Shown here in pieces: positions 42,296 through 50,417 of a stretch of DNA of 61,805 nt. A program made the position numbers and the translations under genes. How positions within the stretch are numbered: the first letter of the stretch is position 1; every line of letters starts with the position of its first letter. The DNA is from CAYVXE01 sp964455375 (GTDB taxonomy: Bacteria; Zhuqueibacterota; Zhuqueibacteria; Oceanimicrobiales; Oceanimicrobiaceae): assembly GCA_964455375.1 (NCBI GenBank), contig CAYVXE010000013.1, forward strand, positions 1 through 61,805. The letters run 5' to 3'. The notes beneath the pieces are model-generated. The model was not told the DNA's origin, ran no database searches, and was given only the letters and a program-made list of their open reading frames with translations.

Positions 42296-45200
42296 ATGAA
42301 ACGATCTTTGTATTTGATAGCGACCCTACTGGTTTGTTTTGCAACGCTGACCTTCGCTCAAAAACTGGACATGAAAAAATTTCAGGGCATGAAAGCCCGC
42401 AGTATCGGACCGGCGGGAATGAGCGGCCGGGTAACGGCTATCGATGTTGTGAATAGCAACCCGGACATTATTTATGTTGGAACCGCGTCCGGTGGGTTGT
42501 GGAAATCCACCAGCGGCGGTATTAAATGGGAACCGATTTTTGATGAGCAACCGGTTGCATCCGTTGGGGCGGTTGCCATCGATCAGCGTAACCCGGAAGT
42601 CATCTGGGTGGGCACCGGCGAAGGCAATCCGCGCAACAGCCAAGCCAGCGGCAACGGTATTTACAAGAGTCTCGACGGTGGCAAGACCTGGAAGCATCTG
42701 GGTCTGGATAAAACCCGCAATATTCACCGTGTCCTGATCAATTCATTCAATCCCGACATTGTTTATGCAGCGGCGATTGGCTCAGCCTGGGGAGAAAGTT
42801 CTGATCGCGGCGTTTTCAAAACCACTGACGGGGGGAAATCATGGAAAAAAATTCTCTACGTCGATGAAAAAACCGGTGTCGGCGATTTGGTGATGGATCC
42901 CACGAATCCCAATAAACTCGTGGCAGCCATGTGGCAATACCGGCGTTGGCCCTGGTTTTTTAAATCCGGCGGTCCCGGCTCCGGCTTATATGTGACCTTC
43001 GATGGCGGAGAAACCTGGGAGCAGCGGACAGACAAAGATGGCCTGCCTGAAGGGGAACTTGGGCGAATCGGCCTGGCCATTGCTCCAAGCAGCCCGAATA
43101 TTATTTATGCTTTGGTGGAAGCAAAGAAAAATGCCCTGTACGGCTCCGAGGACGGTGGATTCAAATGGAAGAAAATTTCCGACAAACACATCGGTAATCG
43201 CCCGTTTTACTATGCGGATATTTATGTTGATCCACAAAATGAAAATCGCATTTACAATTTATACTCGGTTGTGGATGTCAGTGAAGATGGAGGTAAAACG
43301 TTTCACAATCTGGTCCCTTACCGGAAAGTTCACCCCGACCATCATGCCTGGTGGATTCACCCGCAGGATCCGAATTTCCTCATCGACGGCAACGATGGCG
43401 GCATGGCGATTTCCCGGGATCGTGGCAAAACCTGGCGCTTTGTGAAAGACCTGCCCCTGGCGCAATTTTATCATATAAATGTGGATATGGAAACGCCGTA
43501 CAATGTGTATGGCGGCATGCAGGATAACGGCTCCTGGCGCGGGCCGAGCATGGTCCGGCGCCGCGGGGGCATTCGCAATTCTTATTGGGAAGAGGTCGCC
43601 TTCGGTGACGGCTTTGATGTGGTCCCCGACCGCAGTAATCAGCGCTATGGATTTGCCATGTCGCAAGGCGGCTTTTTACGGCGTTATGACTTGGAAACCG
43701 GTGAGCAGAAACTCATTAAACCTGTACACCCGGACGGCATTCAACTACGCTTCAACTGGAATGCCGGTATAGCTGCCGATCCGTTCGATGTCAAAACCAT
43801 TTACTACGGCAGTCAGTTTTTGCACAAGAGCATGGATCGCGGTGATTCGTGGGAAATCATTTCTCCTGATTTGACCACGAATGATCCGGAAAAACAAAAG
43901 CAACTGGAGAGCGGCGGGCTCACGTATGATGTGACCGATGCTGAGAATTTTACGTCTATTATTACCATTGCGCCAAGCCCGGTGCAAAAGGGCGTTATCT
44001 GGGTGGGTACGGACGATGGGAATGTTCAGTTGACCAGCCAAGGTGGTGGAGAAAAGTGGACCAATGTTGCGAAAAACATAAAAGGCGTACCCCGTGGAAC
44101 CTGGGTGCCACAAATTCAAGCTTCAACTTACAACGCCGCCGAAGCATTTGTCATCTTTGACAACCACCGCCGCAACGACTGGACGCCCTATGTTTACCAC
44201 ACGACAGATTTTGGTAAATCGTGGAAGCGATTAGTGAAACCGGACGCAATATTCGGTTATGCTTTGGCCATTGCGCAAGACCCGGTTGAACCGAATCTGC
44301 TTTTTCTGGGAACTGAGTTCGGCTTATACGTGAGTCTGGATTTTGGAGCAAACTGGAGCAAATGGACGGAAGGCCTGCCGACGGTGTCTGCGATGGATCT
44401 GATTATTCACCCGAGAGAACAGGATCTTGTTATCGGCACATTTGGCAGGGCGGCGTACATCCTGGATAATATTCGTCCGTTGCGAGAGCTGTCTAAATCC
44501 GGTACCGGGTTGCTGCAAAAACCTATGTATTTGTTTGACATTCCGGATGCCACGATAGCCGAGATGAAACAGGCTTCAGGAACCCGTTTTGCTGCGGAGG
44601 CGGAGTTTTCCGGTAAAAACAAACCCTACGGCGCCACTGTCACGTTCGTTTATAATCCGGTGGATTCCACCGGAAAAGTGTCGGCGTCACTCATCAAAGA
44701 AAAATTAGATGCGGATAAAACGGACACATTAAATGTCGACGTGTTGAACGCGCAGCATGTGGTGGTACGCAGTTTAAAAGCTCCGGTTAAACCGGGCATA
44801 AATCGGTTTACCTGGAATTTGTCGCGCAAAGGAGTGCGTTCTCCCAATCGATCGAAACCTAAGCCTGGCGCAGCAGAACCCTCTGGTCCGTCGGTTCTAC
44901 CGGGTAGGTATCTGATTCGTATCGCTAACGGACAGGCGAAAGATTCTGCTGAAGTCAATGTAAAGTTCGATTCGCGCCTCTCGGTTTCAGAAGCAGATTT
45001 GCAGGCATGGGATGCGTTTGTTCAAAAAACGCTCACCCGTACCGCCACCGCAACGCAAGCGGCTGATCGTCTGCGGGACGCAAAGAAAAGCATCAATCTG
45101 GTAAACGGGCGCATTAAAGAGCGCAAGGATAGTCAGGCAAAATCGTTAAAGGAAACCGGGAAAGCGCTGCAGGATTCCATAAAAATTCTCTTAGAACGTA

Positions 45201-45469
45201 TCAACCCGAAAGAGGTACAGGGAATCCGGCGTGATCCCAATATCGTATCGTCCCGTCTCTCTATGGCCAGGTATTATATCGGTTCTGCTTTTGGTGTGCC
45301 TGGAAAGACTGAAAAACTGGTCATGGCACAGGCAGAGAAAAGTTTACAGGAAGCTTTGGATGAGGTAAATAACTTTTTTGAAAAAGATTGGCCGCAATAT
45401 GAAACGGCGGTCAAGGAAGCAAAGGTGTCGTTTTTTGATGCCTATAAACCGATTCGCATGGAAGAATAA
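42296..45469 (+). CDS. Sortilin/VPS10-like BNR beta-propeller protein, paralogue 3
   Basis: A 1,057-aa exported protein, signal ending at LTFAQ. It is the most divergent of the four: the opening is ARSIGPAGMSGRVTAID, the histidine block is VHPDHHAWWIHP instead of GGDDYHFLWINP, and the QDN block is GMQDNGSW. Asp boxes include WKSTSGGIKW, YKSLDGGKTW, FKTTDGGKSW and YVTFDGGETW. The C-terminal region (from residue 730) has a beta domain and a long helical tail with many Lys and Gln. AAAGGAGG precedes the ATG, 10 nt after paralogue 2, so both probably share a transcript. Confidence 0.86.
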   Translation: MKRSLYLIATLLVCFATLTFAQKLDMKKFQGMKARSIGPAGMSGRVTAIDVVNSNPDIIYVGTASGGLWKSTSGGIKWEPIFDEQPVASVGAVAIDQRNPEVIWVGTGEGNPRNSQASGNGIYKSLDGGKTWKHLGLDKTRNIHRVLINSFNPDIVYAAAIGSAWGESSDRGVFKTTDGGKSWKKILYVDEKTGVGDLVMDPTNPNKLVAAMWQYRRWPWFFKSGGPGSGLYVTFDGGETWEQRTDKDGLPEGELGRIGLAIAPSSPNIIYALVEAKKNALYGSEDGGFKWKKISDKHIGNRPFYYADIYVDPQNENRIYNLYSVVDVSEDGGKTFHNLVPYRKVHPDHHAWWIHPQDPNFLIDGNDGGMAISRDRGKTWRFVKDLPLAQFYHINVDMETPYNVYGGMQDNGSWRGPSMVRRRGGIRNSYWEEVAFGDGFDVVPDRSNQRYGFAMSQGGFLRRYDLETGEQKLIKPVHPDGIQLRFNWNAGIAADPFDVKTIYYGSQFLHKSMDRGDSWEIISPDLTTNDPEKQKQLESGGLTYDVTDAENFTSIITIAPSPVQKGVIWVGTDDGNVQLTSQGGGEKWTNVAKNIKGVPRGTWVPQIQASTYNAAEAFVIFDNHRRNDWTPYVYHTTDFGKSWKRLVKPDAIFGYALAIAQDPVEPNLLFLGTEFGLYVSLDFGANWSKWTEGLPTVSAMDLIIHPREQDLVIGTFGRAAYILDNIRPLRELSKSGTGLLQKPMYLFDIPDATIAEMKQASGTRFAAEAEFSGKNKPYGATVTFVYNPVDSTGKVSASLIKEKLDADKTDTLNVDVLNAQHVVVRSLKAPVKPGINRFTWNLSRKGVRSPNRSKPKPGAAEPSGPSVLPGRYLIRIANGQAKDSAEVNVKFDSRLSVSEADLQAWDAFVQKTLTRTATATQAADRLRDAKKSINLVNGRIKERKDSQAKSLKETGKALQDSIKILLERINPKEVQGIRRDPNIVSSRLSMARYYIGSAFGVPGKTEKLVMAQAEKSLQEALDEVNNFFEKDWPQYETAVKEAKVSFFDAYKPIRMEE

Positions 45470-45619
45470 GCGAATAAAAAAAGCGCAGGAGTTCACGAAG
45501 ATTTCACAGAGGCTGTAAAGCTTTCTATTTTAATTTTTTGTGCATTCTGCGGCAAAAATGAATGGACATGCAATGAAAGTAATCGGAATGGCCGCGGTAA
45601 ATTATTTTGGAGGAAAGAC

Positions 45620-48600
45620 ATGACTGGAAACAAACAAAAGCGACCCACATTATTGGTAATGAGACTTTGTTTAATGGTCAGTTTTATGTTAGCAGGTCAG
45701 AGCGCATTTGCCCAGAAGACCCTAACTTACGATGAGACTCTTTACAACAAGCTGGAATATCGAAATATCGGTCCGTTCAGGGGAGGCCGTTCTGCAGCGG
45801 TAACCGGCGTGCCCGGTGACCCCATGACCTTCTATTTCGGAAGCACCGGCGGTGGGGTTTGGAAAACCGCGAATGGCGGACAGACCTGGAAAAATATTTC
45901 CGACGGATTTTTTGGTGGTTCCATCGGGGCAGTGGCCGTGAGCGAGTGGGACCCCAATGTCATCTACGTGGGCGGTGGAGAAGTCACGGTACGCGGTAAT
46001 GTTTCCCACGGATACGGTATATGGAAATCCGACGACGCGGGCAAAAGCTGGAAGCGTGTTGGTTTGGATGACTCCCGTCATATTCCGCGCATTCGCATTC
46101 ATCCGAGAAATCCTGACCTGGTTTATGCGGCGGTTCTTGGCCATTTGTTCGGACCCAATGAACAGCGCGGGGTTTTTCGCAGTAAAGACGGCGGAAAAAC
46201 CTGGCAGAAAATCCTTTATGTCAATGACAAAGTCGGGGCTGTGGATTTGGCAATGGATCCGACTAATCCCAGAATATTGTATGCCAGTATGTGGCGGGTA
46301 CGGCGCACACCGTACAGCCTGGAAAGCGGCGGCGAGGGTTCCGGTATCTGGAGATCCACCGACGGTGGGGATACCTGGAAAGACATCACCCGGAATGAAG
46401 GTCTGCCCAAAGGCATCATCGGAAATAATTGTGTGACCATTTCGCCCGTGAACTCCGACCGTATCTGGACGATCATCGAAGCAAAAGATGGTGGTGTTTT
46501 CCGCTCTGACGATGGTGGCGAAAAATGGCACAGGGTCAATGAAGAGCGTAAATTACGCCAGCGCGCCTGGTATTATTCAAAAATATACGCAGACACGCAA
46601 AACGAGGATATCGTTTATGTTTTAAACGTACGCTTCTGGCGTTCCAAAGACGGCGGCAAGACCTTTGACAGCAGTCGCACGCCACACGGCGACCATCACG
46701 ACTTATGGATCGCACCTGAAGACCCACAGAGAATGATCGTAGGAGATGACGGTGGTGCGCAAGTGACCTATAATGGTGGTGAAGGCTGGAGCACCTACCA
46801 CAACCAACCGACAGCACAGTTTTACCGCGTGACCACGGATGATTATTTTCCCTATCGAATTTACGGCGCACAACAGGACAATTCCTCCGTGCGCATTTTG
46901 CATCGTTCCACCAGCGGCAGCATTGGTGAACGTGACTGGGAACCCACCGCCGGAGGGGAGAGCGGTCATATTGCTCCAAACCCGAAAAACCCGGATATCG
47001 TCTATGCAGGGTCGTACGACGGATTCTTAACCAGGGTGAATCACAAAACCGGTGAAATTCGTTCCATCGATGTATGGCCGGATAATCCCATGGGGCATGG
47101 CGCAAAAGACATGAAATATCGGTTCCAATGGAATTTTCCGGTCTTTTTCTCTCCGCATGATTCAAACGTACTTTACACGGCGGGGAACAGGCTCTTCAAA
47201 ACGACCGATGAAGGCCAGAGCTGGGTAGCCATCAGCGGGGATTTGACTCGCAACGATACGACGAAAATGGCATCGTCCGGCGGGCCTATTACGCAAGACA
47301 ATACAAGTGTGGAATACTATGGAACTATCTTTACCGCGCTGGAAAGTCCGCACGAAGCCGGCGTCATCTGGACCGGCTCCGACGATGGCTTGATCTATCT
47401 GACACAGGACGGTGGCAAAATCTGGCAAAATGTCACGCCACCGAAAAAGCTGCTACCGGAATGGGCGCAAATCAACAGCATCGAAGCGCATCCGTTTGCA
47501 CCGGGGGGGCTGTACGTGGCTGCCACCCGCTACAAGTCAGATGATTTCAAACCGTATTTGTTAAAGACTACCGATTATGGTAAAAGCTGGAAACTGATTA
47601 CAAAAGGAATCGACAGCAGTCATTTTACACGGGTCATTCGTGCCGATCCAAATCGCCGCGGATTGCTTTATGCCGGAACCGAAAGCGGCATGTACATCTC
47701 GTTTGATGATGGCGAAAGCTGGAAGCCGTTTCAGTTGAATTTGCCGGTTGTGCCGGTAACCGACCTGGCGGTCAAGGGAAATGATTTGATCGTCGCCACG
47801 CAGGGACGTGCTTTTTGGGTGTTAGATGATTTGACGCCGTTGCACCAGCTGTCAGCAAAAATGGCGGCAGGCAATTTTTGGTTGTTTAAGCCGCGGGCGG
47901 CCTATCGTATGCGTGGTGCAGCAGCCGCACATCCGGTGAATGCCGGAAAAAATCCACCGAACGGCGTGGTATTTTATTATACATTTAAAGAACAACCGGA
48001 CAGCAGCGCCGTTCGATTGAAAATATTTGATGCGAGTGCGCATCTGATCAAGTCCTTTTCACCGAAGGAAAAAGAAAAATCCGACCAACTGCCCATGGGG
48101 AAAAATATGAATAAGTTTGTCTGGAATATGCGTTATGCGAATGCCGAGAAGTTCAATAATTTGATTTTATGGGCCGGCGGGACGCAAGGCCCGAAGGCTG
48201 TACCGGGAACGTACTCTGCTCGCCTCATCGTTGGTCCAGATTCCATGCTGGTGGATTTTGAAATTAGACAGGATCCGCGTTCCGGATCAACATTGGCGGA
48301 TTTACAGAAGCAGTTTGATTTTTTAATAGGCATTCGGGACAAGCTCACTGAGACACACCTGGCTATTAAACAGATTAGAAAAATTCGCAATCAAATCAAC
48401 GCAGTTACCAAACGCTTAGGTAAAGCGGAAAGCGACCGTGAGATAAAGGATTCTGGCAAAGCCATTGTAGAAAAAATCTCAAGGATTGAAAAAACACTTT
48501 ATCAAACAAAAAATCAGAGTCGGCAGGATCCGTTAAATTTCCCCATTCGTTTGAATAATAAATTGAGTGCTTTAGCCAGTTTATCCTCTTTTGGCGATTA

Positions 48601-48769
48601 TTTGCCGACTGATCAGGCGCTTCAGGTTCGGGACAATCTGATTTCAAAAATTGACACACAGTTGACTAAATTTCGCGATATTAAAGAGAAAGAAATTCCG
48701 GAGTTTAATCGTCTGGTGAATGAAAAACGGGTCCCGGCTATTCAAATGGAGGTCACGGAAAAAAAATAA
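45620..48769 (+). CDS. Sortilin/VPS10-like BNR beta-propeller protein, paralogue 4
   Basis: A 1,049-aa exported protein, signal ending at SAFAQ. The opening YRNIGPFRGGRSAAVTG and blocks PHGDHHDLWIAP, YHNQPTAQFYRV and GAQQDNSSVRI are the counterparts of the other three. Asp boxes include WKTANGGQTW, WKSDDAGKSW, FRSKDGGKTW, WRSTDGGDTW and FRSDDGGEKW. A beta domain (FVWNMRYANAEK, VPGTYSARL) and a helical tail close the protein. It is separated from paralogue 3 by 150 nt, which contains a TTCACGAAGATTTCACAGAG repeat-like string, so it may have its own promoter. TTGGAGGAAAGAC precedes the ATG. Confidence 0.86.
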   Translation: MTGNKQKRPTLLVMRLCLMVSFMLAGQSAFAQKTLTYDETLYNKLEYRNIGPFRGGRSAAVTGVPGDPMTFYFGSTGGGVWKTANGGQTWKNISDGFFGGSIGAVAVSEWDPNVIYVGGGEVTVRGNVSHGYGIWKSDDAGKSWKRVGLDDSRHIPRIRIHPRNPDLVYAAVLGHLFGPNEQRGVFRSKDGGKTWQKILYVNDKVGAVDLAMDPTNPRILYASMWRVRRTPYSLESGGEGSGIWRSTDGGDTWKDITRNEGLPKGIIGNNCVTISPVNSDRIWTIIEAKDGGVFRSDDGGEKWHRVNEERKLRQRAWYYSKIYADTQNEDIVYVLNVRFWRSKDGGKTFDSSRTPHGDHHDLWIAPEDPQRMIVGDDGGAQVTYNGGEGWSTYHNQPTAQFYRVTTDDYFPYRIYGAQQDNSSVRILHRSTSGSIGERDWEPTAGGESGHIAPNPKNPDIVYAGSYDGFLTRVNHKTGEIRSIDVWPDNPMGHGAKDMKYRFQWNFPVFFSPHDSNVLYTAGNRLFKTTDEGQSWVAISGDLTRNDTTKMASSGGPITQDNTSVEYYGTIFTALESPHEAGVIWTGSDDGLIYLTQDGGKIWQNVTPPKKLLPEWAQINSIEAHPFAPGGLYVAATRYKSDDFKPYLLKTTDYGKSWKLITKGIDSSHFTRVIRADPNRRGLLYAGTESGMYISFDDGESWKPFQLNLPVVPVTDLAVKGNDLIVATQGRAFWVLDDLTPLHQLSAKMAAGNFWLFKPRAAYRMRGAAAAHPVNAGKNPPNGVVFYYTFKEQPDSSAVRLKIFDASAHLIKSFSPKEKEKSDQLPMGKNMNKFVWNMRYANAEKFNNLILWAGGTQGPKAVPGTYSARLIVGPDSMLVDFEIRQDPRSGSTLADLQKQFDFLIGIRDKLTETHLAIKQIRKIRNQINAVTKRLGKAESDREIKDSGKAIVEKISRIEKTLYQTKNQSRQDPLNFPIRLNNKLSALASLSSFGDYLPTDQALQVRDNLISKIDTQLTKFRDIKEKEIPEFNRLVNEKRVPAIQMEVTEKK

Positions 48770-48816
48770 TCATAAACTATAAAAAATTATAAATTCAGGA
48801 AAACTTAAAAAAATGA

Positions 48817-48845
48817 TTGACTAAATCGTTTGTTTTTGCTAAGTT
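48817..48845 (+). promoter_or_regulatory. Candidate promoter of the 58-aa protein
   Basis: TTGACT at 48817-48822, a 17-nt spacer and TAAGTT at 48840-48845, about 75 nt upstream of the start codon. Assigned by resemblance only. Confidence 0.4.
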
Positions 48846-48920
48846 CAGGTCGGCAATTCAATAAAGCTAACCTTTAGACAGTAAATTCAATTTAAATAAC
48901 CTTAATAAGGAGGGTTTCAG

Positions 48921-49097
48921 ATGAAAGCAACTTTTTACGATGTGAAAAATAGACAAAAAGTTGAAGCAGATGTGACTGAAAAAGTTGTTTATGGGGAGAA
49001 AGGCAAAGAACGTTATGCTTTTAAAGCCAAAACCAGTGATGGCCGTAATTTAACAAAATTTGTTAGTAAAGTTGACTGGGATAGTGCAAACGTTTAA
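48921..49097 (+). CDS. Small conserved-looking 58-aa protein
   Basis: A 58-aa, highly charged protein reading MKATFYDVKNRQKVEADVTE... and ending KVDWDSANV. The ATG follows a strong AAGGAGGG site (48907-48914) and the gene ends 20 nt before a strong terminator, so it is a complete monocistronic unit. Alternating hydrophobic and charged residues (KVVYG, RYAFKAKTSDG, LTKFVSK) suggest a small beta-rich fold. I do not recognise a named family. There is no signal peptide. Reading frame, RBS and terminator make a real gene likely. Confidence 0.8.
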   Translation: MKATFYDVKNRQKVEADVTEKVVYGEKGKERYAFKAKTSDGRNLTKFVSKVDWDSANV

Positions 49098-49117
49098 TTT
49101 TTGATAATTCCTGATTA

Positions 49118-49156
49118 AACAAAGGCAGGCTTTTTAGAGTCTGCCTTTGTTATTTT
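49118..49156 (+). terminator. Rho-independent terminator after the 58-aa gene
   Basis: AACAAAGGCAG pairs perfectly with CTGCCTTTGTT across a 12-nt loop and is followed by ATTTT. Confidence 0.9.
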
Positions 49157-49268
49157 AACCATAGTTGGCACCGGGAGCCGTGTGAGAAAAAAGTATTTCG
49201 AACAGAAGATCCGGGGCAACTTTCCTTCAGTCGACAAAAAATAGGGTGCTAATCAAGAAGGCTGAGCC

Positions 49269-49799
49269 TCAGAAAACAAATGTGGAAATGCCTATTTCGA
49301 TACCGAAACGGTTAAGATTGTCATCGGGGCCATCATGGATTGAGTTTTCGAATTGGAGAAACGTCTGGCCGGTGATAGCCACATTCTTGGCGATCATAAA
49401 AGCCACGCCAGTCGAAAACCGCAGATTAATCTGCGAAAAAGAATCCAATTGCCTGCCGAAGAAAAGACTACTGGAAACAAATGGATAGGATTTACTGTTC
49501 ATGTTGCCGAAATAATAGGCTATCGAAGGACCCATGCCCAAAAATGTGCTGGAATTTCCAGACACCGAAAATCTGAGCAGGTTCCCATTTACACCAACTG
49601 CCAAATTGGGAACCACAAAGAATGCCACACTCGGTGAAGCGGTGAGCCATGTGACTCTACTACTTCCATCGCCGCTCACACTTGAAAACCCCCCTGAACC
49701 GGCAATCATGAAACTCCCTTTGTCTAAGGGGAATTTTGTTTGAGAAAATAATTGCACAGGTGATAAAATTAATACAAGCAGAAGGGTTAACTTTTTCAT
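49269..49799 (-). CDS. Outer-membrane beta-barrel protein (OmpW/OprD-like small barrel)
   Basis: A 176-aa protein with a signal peptide (LTLLLVLILSPVQLFSQ) and alternating hydrophobic beta strands such as VAFFVVPNLAVGVNGNLLRF, GPSIAYYFG, FVSSSLFFG and IGISTFVF, with the C-terminal phenylalanine usual for barrels inserted by BAM. It resembles small porin-like or OMP_b-brl proteins; the specific family cannot be fixed. AAGGAGTAAGGAT precedes the start. It converges on the 58-aa gene. Confidence 0.78.
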   Translation of the reverse strand: MKKLTLLLVLILSPVQLFSQTKFPLDKGSFMIAGSGGFSSVSGDGSSRVTWLTASPSVAFFVVPNLAVGVNGNLLRFSVSGNSSTFLGMGPSIAYYFGNMNSKSYPFVSSSLFFGRQLDSFSQINLRFSTGVAFMIAKNVAITGQTFLQFENSIHDGPDDNLNRFGIEIGISTFVF

Positions 49800-50071
49800 A
49801 TCCTTACTCCTTGGTTTTAGTGAATCGTCTGATTAACTGAGATCATGGGCATAGCCATTTGAAGAAAGTAGTGAATTATAATCTTATACTCTACAATTGA
49901 TGTGCCAGGTATAATACCACCCGACTGAAGCTACTCCAACATAATCCTATTCAAAAGATGTAAAGGAGCTATGCACCGTTTCCTTTACGTTGTACATTTT
50001 GTTTACACATCGGTTAAGGCTATGCTCTTTTGAGGCCGTTTGTTATCTGAACAGATTGAGCGAGTCTATGT

Positions 50072-50290
50072 TAGCCTGATTAATTCACAGATCTCTGGTT
50101 TTGATAGTCGCTTCGCTGAATTGTCATTTCGAGTCAGGCGCATGCCTGACGAGAAATCTATAACCCAACGATTCCAGCAAATAAAGATTTCTCATCCGCC
50201 AAAGACTCCGGATTCGAAATGACAATCCTAATTGGCATGTTTACCATACCTTGTCCGGTCAATTATATTGAGGTTTGTGAATTATTCAGG
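50072..50290 (-). repeat. Dispersed repeat family B, copy 2 (inverted)
   Basis: About 219 bp, the reverse complement of 7158-7374 with many substitutions. It contains a perfect hairpin GTCAGGCGCATGCCTGAC near 50132. It occupies the centre of the 618-nt spacer between the divergent barrel and FG-GAP genes, in which no coding sequence is credible. Confidence 0.8.
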
Positions 50291-50417
50291 TTGGCTGTGA
50301 GGCCCACAAGAAAAAAAACAAAAACGACGTGATCACTTTCGCTGTATTTTGCTGCGTTACTGAATAGACCCCATTAAATGTAAGTCATCTTATCTTAAAC
50401 CAAATAGAGAGGTTACC

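Noticed and set aside
45722..46531. Long antisense frame (269 codons) within paralogue 4
   Set aside because: Shadow of the codon pattern of the propeller gene; similar antisense frames occur in all four paralogues, with no start signals.
35384..48769. Reading the propeller proteins as glycosyl hydrolases or sialidases
   Set aside because: Asp boxes alone are structural. The arginine triad and nucleophile of sialidases could not be identified.
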